Shown in pieces: positions 48,601 through 59,529 of a stretch of DNA of 64,000 bases. The number at the start of each line of letters is the position of its first letter. Within the stretch, counting starts at the first letter, position 1. The stretch comes from Apium graveolens (lineage: Eukaryota; Streptophyta; Magnoliopsida; Apiales; Apiaceae), in assembly GCF_009905375.1 (NCBI RefSeq), contig NC_133655.1:34480398-34544397 (forward strand), in the 5' to 3' direction. The position numbers and the translations under genes were made by a program. The notes beneath the pieces are model-generated. The model was not told the origin of the DNA and did no database searches. It saw nothing but the letters and a program-made list of their open reading frames with translations.

Positions 48601-49068
48601 AGACGGAAAAAGAATGCAGATTTACATCGAAAGGACATAAGTTTTGAAATAGGATCATTGGTATTACTAAAAGTTTTGCCATGAAAGGGATTGGTTCGAT
48701 TCGATCAGAAAGGTAAACTGAGTCCGAGATATATAGGACCATTCGAAGTATTGAAATAAATAGGAAAAGTTGCATACGAGATAGCTCTACCCCCGCAGTG
48801 GCAACATATTCATAATGTATTTCATGTAGCCATGTTGAAGTCGTACATCCCTGCCTCAAATCAAGTAATTGAATATGAACCGATCGAGCTTCAATCAAAT
48901 TTATCCTATATGGAGCAGCCAATCCAGATATTAGATCGTAAGGAGCGTGTACTTAGGAATAAATCTATCCCTATAGTTAAATTACTTTGGAGAAACCCTC
49001 GGGTAGAAGAGTCTACCTGGGAATTAGAATCAGATATGCTTGACAAATATCCTCACTTATTTAATTAG
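45688..49068 (+). pseudogene. Tekay-type pol: protease, RT, RNase H, integrase, chromodomain, broken
   Basis: Protease site VLFDSGVSKSFIS (45760-45800) has Val after DSG. RT has [25 protein letters not shown] and the active site [13 protein letters not shown] (about 46750). RNase H has [13 protein letters not shown] and a [13 protein letters not shown] segment. Integrase has [38 protein letters not shown] and YHPQTDGQSERT. A chromodomain ends the protein (RNPRVEESTWELESDM, about 48985-49040). Breaks: a lost base near 46540, TAG at 46886, TAA at 47450, TAA near 47610, a deletion of about 20 bp at 47837 in the integrase zinc region, TAA near 48002, an extra A near 48116, and TGA near 48684. Confidence 0.88.
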
Positions 49069-49095
49069 TAAAGATTCTGAGGACAGAATCTTTTT

Positions 49096-49107
49096 AAGGG
49101 GGGAAGA
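49096..49107 (+). other. Polypurine tract of Tekay-type element
   Basis: AAGGGGGGAAGA directly before the 3' LTR. Matches 33398-33410 at the end of the left remnant. Confidence 0.75.
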
Positions 49108-49787
49108 ATATAACGACTCGTATATTTCTGTAATATTTAAATATGTAATTATTACGTAGATAATTAATAAAGAAGTTTGTATTACTTATGGTCTCTGTGT
49201 TTACTTATTATTATTTATATGTGATTGTTGGATTGCGTGGTGTGTTTTTATGATTAACTGTTGCACAATATTATTTTTGTTTCACTTTTAAAAAGTGATT
49301 TTATGACAATCCTATTTTCAAAATTATTTGGGTTGTCTCTAAAATTATTTTTATGATTTTATAATCTTACTAATTGTTTTTGGGATTTTATAAAATTTAC
49401 AAATCAATATTCTATTATTTATTTATTTTTTAAATGATTTTCTGAATTTATTCAACTATAAAATCCATATTTAATTCTAGGATTCTTAAAAAATTATGAA
49501 ACTCATATTTTATTACGTTTAAAATATTCTGAAAATTTTAAAATTATTTGGTAATTTTCGGGAGTAATCTTACTCACGCGTTGTTTCGGTTATTCGATTA
49601 ATGCGGGTATAAGTTGTGTTTGTATAATGCTTTAAATAAAATTATGAAAATTTTATTTTAGTAACTTCAGATTATTTGTGATATTTTGAGTTATTTTGGA
49701 ATTTTTCCGATAAACTTTAGTGCGCAGCTGATACGTAATTTTAACGGGAAATGATAAAAGCATTAGGAAAATAAATAAAAACCGGGA

Positions 49788-49811
49788 CACGTGGCTTATA
49801 CACCACACGTG
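49788..49811 (+). promoter_or_regulatory. Inverted pair of G-boxes (CACGTG)
   Basis: CACGTG at 49788-49793 and 49806-49811 separate GCTTATACACCA. With flanks, GGACACGTGG and CCACACGTGTCC form an inverted repeat around a TATA-like CTTATACA. G-boxes are bound by plant bZIP and bHLH factors. Confidence 0.55.
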
Positions 49812-51477
49812 TCCAGGCCTTATTATTTTCTTTCTTTCCCTGTATTTCCCTTCCCAAACGAGCCCTGTTCTGTCTTTCTCCTTTCGAATCTCTCTCATCT
49901 CTCCTCTCTCCCTCTTTCACTCAAATCTCTCGGTTCTTTTCGATTTATTCTCGTTTAATTCTTGGTAATTGCCTTGCCACTTCATTCTCATGTTTTGATG
50001 CTGTTTCTTTCTTGATTCGCCACCGTTACCGCCGGTTTCCGGTGTGGTGACGGCGGTGTGGTTGTGTTTGATATATATATATATACAGATATGTATACAT
50101 ACATGTGTATATGTGTGTGTCTGTGTGTTCGTGTGTGTGTAGTGTGTGGGTGTGTGAGTTGTGCTCTGTGTGTGTGTGTTTGCGGTGGCGACGGCCGCGT
50201 GTGGCCGTGTGGCGCCGTGTGGCGCCGTGTTTCTGCTGCTGTCTCGCCGGTTGTTGGTTTGGGTTGGTTCTGTTACAGCTGGGCCTGTAATTTAGGCTTG
50301 GCTGTTGGGTTTGTGTTGGGCCTTTGTTTGGGCCTTGTTCGTGCAGTTGGACGTGGTTATAACAACTTTTAATTTAAATTCCCTTTTTCTTTTCTGCAGG
50401 GAATTATTGACTAAAATCTTATTTCAGTGAGTGATAATTTTAATCGGTGAAATTTATTTGGACACCCGTATATTGTCGGGCACCAATGAATTTTGCCGCC
50501 GCGGGTGATGAATTATTTTACGAGCGCACGGTGGACGGTGATGACTCTGTTCTGAGTCCTAAATATTTTAAAATATCAAACACCTTGTATAATTATTTTC
50601 GAGACTAAAAATTTAGTTGTGTGATGATTCGAATTGGTTTTGTTGGGAATTGGCGTGGATTGATGTTTCGACGGGTAGGCCTATAAACAGAGGGGTCGCT
50701 GTCCAAATTTTTCTAAAAATTACCTTAAATTACGAATCGAGTGTATATATCTCCTTTAATACAAATTGACCCATGATTGTTATGTGCACTATTATTGCGT
50801 ATATATTATTATTATTAATATGCATACGAGTCGGGAATTATATCGTTGGGTAATTAGTTAGTGAGGAAAAATCAAGCATAATCGGTCGTTTAACCTAGGT
50901 TGTTTCAATTTCATAGGTTTGAGTCGAAGGACCCAGTAGTGGAAGTCAATTAGAGTCAAGCCAGTGTTAGTACAAAGCTTCACAAGGCAAGTACCCCTGA
51001 ACTAATCTTTTACAGTTCTGTATATATGAATAGTTGTTGATTTAAATTATGTACGGGATCATAACGGTTTAAGTTACGTATTCCCCGTATTTAAATATGT
51101 TTTATTAACTGAGGTTTTGGGGAAAAAGTAAATTCTGAAAATGCCTATCTCTAGATTGTGATTAAATTAAAAAGGGATTTTTAGAATGTGTGGTGTAATC
51201 ATTTAAAAAGAGATAGGTGTAAATGATTTTGTAAACTGGAAAAAAAATGAATGAATCAGATATTGGATGGTCAGTGGCGTAAGAGGCCCGTTATTAGGTA
51301 ACGGCCCAACAAGTGGTTGCGTAAGAGGCTAAGTCGGATGAACGCACTGGTAGGCCGCTTAGTCCAGCATGACAGAGACCTAGCTAGTCTCTGAGTTTTG
51401 GAACAAATTTGTGGTGGGATAGACTGATCAGCTGTCCCTAGAATTCATCTACGTTTATATCTGACTTTGGTTTTGTG

Positions 51478-51548
51478 GTTCCCGTAATGGAACAAATAGT
51501 TTGTGGTCCCTGTAACGGGACAGATGATTTATGGGTCCAGCAATGGAC
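51478..51548 (+). other. Three tandem stem-loops in Tekay LTR (second copy)
   Basis: GTTCC-CGTAAT-GGAAC (51478-51493), GTCCC-TGTAAC-GGGAC (51506-51521), GTCCA-GCAA-TGGAC (51535-51548). Pairing is kept in all three, and the sequence changes fall mainly in the loops or at the loop-closing pair. Confidence 0.65.
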
Positions 51549-52089
51549 AGTGGTTTTGGAAAGGAAATCGCATGCTAAAATTAAACTCTGGTATTTTGAC
51601 ACAGCACACTACAGATGATATTATTTTGCAGAGCATGCTAGTTTTGATATCCAGTTTATACCTGTTTTACGGATTTTTCGTAAACTAGTTTGATATCTGT
51701 TCCTATACTGTTTTTATACATCCTGTTTACTGGTTATTCATATAGAGGTACTGTTGAGCAATGGATTGCTCAACCTTGCAGCTTGTTTTGTATTTATTTA
51801 TTACAGATGTCTAGAAGACCAGGTCAGCGTAGAGTGTCAGCCCCCTCCGGTCCCAGCTCCTCTGAGATAGTTTGTATCAGACCCTGAGGTCTGATGAGTT
51901 GCTGTAATAAGTGAGGATGTCTGAATTTGAATAAATTAGTGTTGCTTTGTAACCTAAATAATACCTGAACCTGCATCGGCTCCTGGTTTGGGGTCGTGTG
52001 TTATAATAAAGTTTGTTTAGTAAGTTATGTTGTAGTTTATCATCTTTTTGGTGACGTCAGCCCCTGACCCCGGGGTTGAGGCCGTCACA

Positions 52090-53309
52090 CTTCCTCTTTG
52101 CTTCCTCGAATTACGTGGCTAAACAGCACAAGCTAATCCTCACTGGAGGTTAAATTTGAAAACATGCAAGTATGTGCGGAAGAAATGCTCAGCAAGATCA
52201 ATATAGAAAATATATGGTCGTTATGATATAAAACCGACATCTGCAATAGCACAGAACATTTTAAAACCATAATTGCTGAATCAGAAAATTTATTAAAGAA
52301 TCGGATAATTGTTTCTCACTGTATTCAAAACTCTTTTTGATATTTTCGAGCGAAGTGCTTCAGCAATACTTTAAATCTTGACGAGAATAAAACTCGTAAA
52401 ACAGTGTTTACGGAAATATCGTAAACAACAATACATGAAACAATGATTATGGAATGAATCATAAACTTTATTCAAAACCGAACTCTTGATATTAATACGT
52501 ATTTTGTTGTCATATCAAATTAGATATCAATACGAACTTTGATGCTCACAACATCCCATACTGAAGTCAACATCAATCATCTATACTAATACCACCTTTG
52601 ATATTTAACAACGACCTAAATATCAACATCAATCATAAACTGAGTCAAAACTGTATTTCACCTTTTATTCAAAACCAAAATACTTCATAAATCATTTATT
52701 CTATGATTATCAAAACAATTTAAAACAACAGTTTAGATTGGAACCAATTATATTTCATGTTGTTCTTGATGATCAGTCACGAAACAGCACCAGTATCCCG
52801 CAGACATACCGTAAATATAGGTACTACCCGTATCCTGCAGCCATACGGTACCTATAGGGCGCCAGAAAGGCATATATTCGCCTTGAAAGATATTACAGCT
52901 GGACCGATATCTCGATCACCTACACTGTAATCAGTAACCATTCCAATCTTAAAACCTTTTTATTGAAAAGGAGCCGACTCAATCGACATCCTAAATAATT
53001 TTATTCCTCCATTCACTTGGGCATGAATACTCGCAACAAAACCATCTTTCTCAAAATCCAAAATGTTTATAAATCCAGTAATTTGATAAGTAAAACATTT
53101 AACTATTCTGAACATAGAATAACATAGGTTACTTGCATAATATACGTTCAATTCAGCGATATGTAAAACATTTATCGATTCTAAACTGAGAGCAGGGAAA
53201 GCAATACTTGCATAATGGGATTTAAAAGAAATATCACTTGAACAATAAGTGATGATATGGATAGTTGCCTTTGAGATTTAGCAGTTAGTCACACTCGCAA
53301 AAACACATC
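52090..53309 (-). repeat. Gypsy-type LTR-like fragment, left part, no ORF
   Basis: AT-rich DNA between the Tekay 3' LTR and the copia 5' LTR. Contains a long hairpin at 52816-52856 (TATAGGTAC pairs with GTACCTATA around an inner CGTAT/ATACG stem). By target duplication it was contiguous with 60910 onward before the copia inserted. Assignment to the LTR at 60910-63744 is inferred. Confidence 0.4.
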
Positions 53310-54688
53310 TGTAAGTCATATGTCATAGCCTATTTGTATATTCGAGGAATCAACTCAACTCAAATAAGAATGTAATAAGTAAATAGTGGATCTACCGTCA
53401 AAAGAGATCTCACAAAGTAATATCTGTCAAATGATTCAGAAACAAGGTTCATCTATAGACTTGAGGAATTAATTCACTGGAAGAAGTTCAAGAAATTGAT
53501 CATGCCTCAGTGATATAAATCAAGAGTGTGGATTTAATCAAGTGACAGAGATCTCGTCAGAGTATCATTAATTACAAGGATTTAATCTGAAGAAAATCAA
53601 AGTATCAAAGTCAAGACATGAAGAAACATCACGGAAGTTAGTCACTCATGAACCAGACAGTACATCGAGTGTCAACGTTGAAGTGGTGGAATTGATTCAT
53701 AATTCTCAGTGATTTTCAGAAGATATTCAGAAGATTGGTTGCTGCTCAGGGTTAGTATTAATTCTCTATTAATTAATTAAGTCATATAATTTAATTAAGA
53801 AAATAAATTATATCTGCAAAGATTAATTTATTGATTAATTGAATTAATTGATTAATTAATTCAGAATTAATATTAAGGTTTTTCAGAATTTTAATTGATT
53901 TAAAATCTGTTATTAATTCAACAAAATAACTGATTGTATTAGTATGACAATCGGTATGACAATCAATAGTCATACCGAAAGTTATGCTAATTCAGTTGAT
54001 TGTCTTATCAGAATTATTATTAGATTAAAATCTGTTATTAATTCAGTAAGACAATCTGATTTGAACTAATATGACAATCGGTATGACAATCAATAGTCAT
54101 ACCGAAAGTCTTTCTAGTTCATTCTGATTGTCTTGCTAGTTCTAAAGATAGTCCTACCGAAAGTCTTGCTGAGCAAAAGAGATTGTCATTCCAGTTCTTT
54201 TCTCTCGGTTGGATTGTTTAAAAAGAAGCAGAAACAGCAATTCAAAAACACACACATAAAACAGAAGTCAAGAACAAAAAGAAAAAGAAGCAGCCGCCTC
54301 TGAAATATTTCATTTTCTTCTCTGCTTACTTCAAAATTAAATTTCTAGTTTGTAAAGTTAAATCCAAACCACTAGAATTATTTATCTTGTTCTTGTGTAA
54401 CAATCTAGCGGATCAAAATCCCTAGAACTTAATCTCAAATCACGTTTAGCATTTGATTCTAATTATTACAAAAATAGAAAAAGTTCATGTCGAATTTATT
54501 CTAAATTTGTGATAATTAATTTAAGATTAATTCCTTGTAATCGATACAGTTGTTGTAACACCTTTCAAGTTTAATAATATTATTATTTAACTTGAATTTT
54601 GTTTCAATTTTTTATTCCGCATTTAATTCGATTATTCGGTACTGTTTGTATTCAACCCCCCCTTCTACAAACACATTGGGACCTAACA
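53310..54688 (+). repeat. 5' LTR (1379 bp) of gag-only copia
   Basis: TGTAAGTC...CCTAACA ends. Contains a repeated GACAATCGGTATGACAATC word group (53945 and 54072) with inverted partners GTCATACCGAAAG. Confidence 0.92.
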
Positions 54689-54690
54689 AT

Positions 54691-54703
54691 TGGTATCAGA
54701 GCC
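54691..54703 (+). other. Primer-binding site of gag-only copia
   Basis: TGGTATCAGAGCC two bases after the LTR end; initiator-Met tRNA type. Confidence 0.85.
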
Positions 54704-54784
54704 TTCTGATTAACGAACAAATCAAGATCCTAGACTTTTGTGATTTTTCAACTCTTTGAATTTTTATTCATTCAAAAATTCATA

Positions 54785-57016
54785 ATGACTTCACAAAAAG
54801 TTGGAACCGTTAAAATTCCATAATTTGATAAAGAGAATTATATTATGTGGAAGAAGAAGATGCTCTTGTTTTTACAAGTTGCAAATCCCAAATATTCGAA
54901 CTTGTTAAAGAAGGGTATAAAAACTCCGATGGTTATTGAACCGGAGGTGATAGTAGATGATGTGGTGACTACTAAAGCTAGAACCTATCCAAAAGAGCCC
55001 GAAGATTTTACTCTTGCTGAGAAGGAAGAAGCCTCCTTGGATGCCAGCCTTCAGTTAATTTTAATTGATTCCCTTGATCCCCTGATGAACAGACATGTGA
55101 TGAACTGTAAAAATTCCAAACATATGTGGGAAACTATTGAGGTGATTAATGAAGGCACAGAGGAAGTTAGGGAGAACAAGTTGGAGATCCTAACCTCTGA
55201 GTATGAATATTTTAAATCAAATCCAGGAGAAGGAATTACTGAAGTGTTTGAGAGATACAATGCGTTGATCAACAACCTGAACATAAATGGGAAATATTAT
55301 TCAATCAGGGAGGTCAACAAAAAGTTCCTTTTAACACTGCCAACTCATCTTGAACATAGAATCACTGCCATTAGAGAAGCTAGAGGTCTGAGTGAGATTT
55401 ATTTGGACAGGCTCTATGGAGTGTTAAAAACCTATGAGTTGGAGCAGATTCAACAGAAGGAAGTCTACGGGAAGGATAGAATGGTCAGCACATCTACTGC
55501 ACTTGTAGCTAAAGGTCAACAACAACAACAATCTCAACAATTGGAGAGAATGGTACAGTGTTCCAAGGCTGAGGAAAATATGTTAGTAGCAGAATATGAT
55601 CCTCCTACTACAAATCAATCAAGTGATGATTTTTATTCCTTGGAAGAGCTGGAGCAATTGGAAGACGAGTCAATGGCCCAAATTGTCAAGAGATTCTCCC
55701 ATGTCAGATTCAAGAGGAATCCCAAGCTTAAGTACAAGTCCAACTACAACAAATTCCAGAAAGGCGGATCTTCATCCTCTAACACCAGCAGTGGTGGATA
55801 CAAAACAGGGATGGTTGATCGGAGCACCATTAGATGCTATAACTGCAATGAGTTGGGACACTTTGCCACATAATGTAGGAAGCCAAAGCAAGTAAGAAAG
55901 AACTCTGAAAGGGCTTATCTGGCAAAGAGAAGAAGCTGGGATGATACTGACAGTGAAGATGAAGATGAAGGAAATCTTGCTCTTATGGCTATTGATGGAA
56001 AAGCTTCATCGTCAAGAATAGAGGTAAAACTTTCTGATGCTGAAATGGTTTATCATCTAAGAGGTAACTTAGATTGTGCACGTCGTGATAATGAACTGTT
56101 AAGTTTATAGATCACAGACCTTGAGAAAGAGGTCAATGAATTAAGACTTGTGCACATTAATCAAGACAAATTAAAAGAACAAGTTTCTTTTCTAGAGAAT
56201 AGAGTTGACTGTTATAGAAAACTCGAAACTATTCTCAAAGACAAGATCACCGGTCTTGAGACTAAGGTTAGAGCCTACTTCAATTCTTGTTCGAAGGCTA
56301 AAGAGTTCTACAGTAAGCAATCTGTTAATCAAACATCTGGAATAGGTTATGATTACAATGTTGCTATTGGAGAATTAGGCATAAACTCCCCTCCTCGTGT
56401 CTGTGCTAAAGGGAGGGAAGTACCACATGTGCTTAAGGGTGTTGATGAACCCCTCTATAAACCATCAATTGCTGAACCATTTGATGCGACCTCTTCTGTT
56501 ATTCAGGAAGAAATACGTGCTGAATATCATGCTAATGAGAAGGTTGTTTCCAAGTCGAGTGTGTCGAAAGTTCCAGTCAAAGTTGTGAAAGCAACTGAGA
56601 CTAACTCAGACACACATGAGTTGGATAACAAAAATGCCATATATGCCATGCATAAATTGCCTACTATTAATCACTCTCATAAAGCATGTGGTGTTTCTAA
56701 TTGTATGTCTTGTGCTTTTAATATGATGTATACTTATTTTAATGGTAAGCATGTTTCTAATGATAAGACTACTCCTCGTCAGCATGTGAATAACAAGAAG
56801 CATGATAGGTCTAAGACTGCTAGTCCTTCTAAGGCTAGAAAGGAGACATTTATGCCTAAGCTTAAACAGAAATTTGTTAAGGCTGTTTACAAGGTCAAAT
56901 GTTCAGTCATTGAGAAAGTTGAGGCAATTAAAATTAAAAATGTTTTTTTGCCTGACAAAGGACAATTCTACAAGTATGCCGGGCCCAACCAAGTTTGGGT
57001 TCCGAAGAAGGTCTAA
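54785..57016 (+). pseudogene. Copia gag with long C-terminal coiled-coil extension, three stops
   Basis: One frame of 743 codons from ATG 54785 to the stop at 57016, with in-frame TAA at 54821, TAA at 55871 and TAG at 56108. The N-terminal gag domain (YIMWKKKMLLFLQ, HMWETIEVINEG, FLLTLPTHLEHRITAI) is of the DUF4219/UBN2 type. A basic patch leads into a zinc knuckle beginning CYNCNELGHFA, whose last part falls across the second stop. The extension has a coiled coil (56110-56270) and ends with an integrase-side linker motif (AGPNQVWVPKKV). All three stops lie in one otherwise unbroken frame, so decay is recent. Confidence 0.85.
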
Positions 57017-57049
57017 TCCATTTGAAGTGTAGGGTAGTATACAGGTGTA

Positions 57050-57275
57050 ACCGGTAGTGTGGATTCTTGACAAGTGGATCATCAAGACATATAACGGAGA
57101 TAGAGCCCTGCTATCAAATGTGGATTGAGAAAGCTGGCCCCATGGTTACCTTTGGAGATAACAGCAAAGGTTTATCTGAGGGATATGGCTGTTTGCAAGC
57201 TGGATATGTTATCAGTGAAATTTTGTATATTGTGCTAGGTTATTATCAGGAAGCAGTATCTAACATATAGCACCA
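57050..57275 (+). pseudogene. Copia protease remnant
   Basis: A VWIL...SGSSRHIT active-site-like stretch and KAGPMVTFGDNSKGLSEGYGCLQAG are recognisable from the SIRE-type protease, but a frameshift lies between them and the catalytic Asp position is disrupted. After 57275 no integrase sequence follows. Confidence 0.65.
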
Positions 57276-58024
57276 GTGACGAGACTTGAGAATATTATGA
57301 CATATCAGGCACCTGCTGCACATTACACTTGGAATTGGACTCTAGTAAGATGTGTACAAGTGTACTCTTGGTTGGTGAGTCAAAAGAGGAAGTCAGTGCA
57401 CCACAGTTCATGGACTTTGCAGCTGCAGATCTATTGGACTATGCAATCTCTTCTTCTCAGTCTCACTTCAGGTTGGTATGAACTAGTGTACTACTCAAGC
57501 AATCGTCAAGAACATGGTATGGCACTCTAACAGAAGTTATAATTTTATATGAACTAGTAGAGTCGTCATATTTATAACTCTCTTATCACTAGGCACAATC
57601 ATATTATTTTATATGTGCAGTGATATATTGATAATGCTATCATTGAACTCAAACTTCTTTATACATTAGTGTTTTCTCATGTCATGTAAAATCTTTTGAA
57701 ATCACTATTGTAAATCATTTTCTCTCTATTACCATATGTTCTGTGATACAGGTTCAGTCTCCAATGACTTTCTTTCATTGACAGTCATGAGGTTGAAAAC
57801 CCACAACATCTATCCCAGACTGTAAAAGACAAACACAGAAACAGAACCAACCAACACTCTCTTACCACTAAATATAGTATGAATGAGCGTGAGGGAGATA
57901 GTGCCTTAGTGCACCATATAAGGAAGGTTCTGTAGTCAACCCAGTAGCTCTGTCTCCTACATAGATGAGTAGTATTTAAACCGAGACAACTGCTAGCCCC
58001 CATACATCTTCTCAAAAAGATGTA
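57276..58024 (+). other. Interior of gag-only copia with no recognisable coding
   Basis: About 750 bp between the protease remnant and the 3' ORF remnant. Short frames only, with no match to pol motifs that I can see. This is where integrase, RT and RNase H would lie in a full element. Confidence 0.6.
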
Positions 58025-58414
58025 ATGGCTGAAAAGGCACAAAAACAGTTACTAGATTCATTCTCTCAACAGGGTGCGTCTATTGAATTTTGCATGTCGG
58101 CCAAGGCATCCGATGTAGTGTCACCACTTCAAATATAAACAATTATTGATGCACAAGGAGAGGTTACACACACAAAGGATGAGTTGACGGAAACAAGAGT
58201 TTCGACCATTTTAAGGTCAGATTCGATTGTTTAAGGTTCGTTAATGGACCAATTGCCTTTACAGGTGTTAGGAGAGGATACTGATCCAAAAGCCATATGT
58301 CAGTGGTCAGTGTCTACCTCCCCAGGCTTAAATCCCCTGGATGCATCTGCGGATAGTGGATCTGATATAGGTGCAGATCGACAACTTGTTGACAATGATT
58401 CAGATATTACCTGA
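58025..58414 (+). pseudogene. Remnant of SIRE-type 3' ORF
   Basis: ATG at 58025 and 129 codons with TAA at 58136 and 58232. The product is acidic and Ser/Asp-rich toward its end (DASADSGSDIGADRQ), like the low-complexity part of the 3' ORFs elsewhere in the window. A further frame at 58589-58819 may continue it. Weak evidence. Confidence 0.4.
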
Positions 58415-58861
58415 TGAGTCACAAGGAAATATCTTCACAGACATTAGAAGGGAACCTTGATCTTTATGCTAAATTCTTTGGATCATTGTTTACATTCCCA
58501 GAATTCAAATCTGGAACCCTAAAAGGGAAACTAGCAACTTGTAAATTATGACTCAGATTCATCTGACGAGTTTAACAAGGATGAGGATTTGCGAACTCCC
58601 ATTGCACCACCTGTGACCTCCTTAAGGATGGCTAAGGTGATTTTCCTTGCAGGTACAGCTGAATGTTGGAGCTATGAGTGGAGTGATACACTTGTGAGAA
58701 TGAGTGTAAATACGAGTGGAGAGAAGAGTGAAACACATGTGAGGTACACTAAACAGAATCACACACTCACAGTGAGGAAGAAAGAGAAACTTCTTATTAT
58801 TTCTTTTCCAACCAAGTGAAATATGAGAACTCCTTCAGACGACGACATACATTCCTTCTTT

Positions 58862-59529
58862 AAGGGGGAGATAAAAGCTTAAGTAATAGTTTGGAGGATT
58901 CCTCAACTAAGGGGGAGAAATAGCAGGGAGGAAGAAAAAGATCCTACATGTACACTACACCACACCGTTGTTGTTTGTAACTACGGATCCTATTGTACGG
59001 GAGAGGTGGTAAACACATAAGTAATAGTTTGGAGGATTCCTCAACTAAGGGGGAGAAATAGCAGGGAGGAAGAAAAAGATCCTACATGTACACTACACCA
59101 CACCGTTGTTGTTTGTAACTACGGATCCTATTGTACGGGAGAGGTGGTAAACACAAGGTGATTATCTAGTAAGGGAAGAAGCTGTTTTCAAAAGGGGAGT
59201 ACCATTAGCTTTTATCTGCGGATCCTATTGTACGGGAGAGGTGGTAAACGAAGGTGATCTTCTTTAATCAGTTGATTCTCATAGGGGGAGAAGCAAGAGA
59301 GATATGTGCTTCTTAACAGGAAATGTGGTTGTACAAATGAAGATGAAACTACTTGAAGATATGTTCAGTCTAGAGGAACATCTACTTGGAATCTGGAAAA
59401 TGTTAAATCTAGTCCAGAACTTTTCTACTATTTACTTTGTATTTCTTTTTATATCTTTTTCTTATTTGTTAGTTGAGTTATCCTCTTGGTATTTGTGTGT
59501 TATTGTCTAACAAACAAATAGGGGGAGAT
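58862..59529 (+). repeat. 138-bp tandem repeat with reiterated polypurine-like tracts
   Basis: Units at 58883-59020 and 59021-59156, and a partial third (GCGGATCCTATTGTACGGG) near 59217. Polypurine-like words occur at 58862, 58909, 59047, 59191 and 59282 before the true tract AATAGGGGGAGA at 59517-59528 next to the LTR. Confidence 0.8.

Larger units (their letters stand above)
33411..52089 (+). mobile_element. Tekay/Del-type Ty3/gypsy chromovirus, both LTRs, degenerate, with nested insertion
   Basis: LTRs at 33411-43250 (interrupted) and 49109-52089, Met-tRNA type primer site at 43253, gag, protease, RT, RNase H, integrase, C-terminal chromodomain, polypurine tract. The domain order and chromodomain identify a chromovirus, and the gag wording (FLEKYFPDCLQSQLEVEFLEL) fits Tekay/Del. 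Directly preceded by the 3' part of another copy, so the 5' LTR is shared by two element bodies. Interrupted at 34493-41365 by a gag-protease element. Confidence 0.85.
49109..52089 (+). repeat. 3' LTR (2981 bp) of Tekay-type element
   Basis: Uninterrupted copy. Contains the paired G-boxes (49788-49811), a CT-rich probable transcript start (49850-49930), a TA and TG microsatellite (50070-50180), the hairpin row (51478-51548), the candidate intron (50987-51806), and ends GCCGTCACA. Confidence 0.88.
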
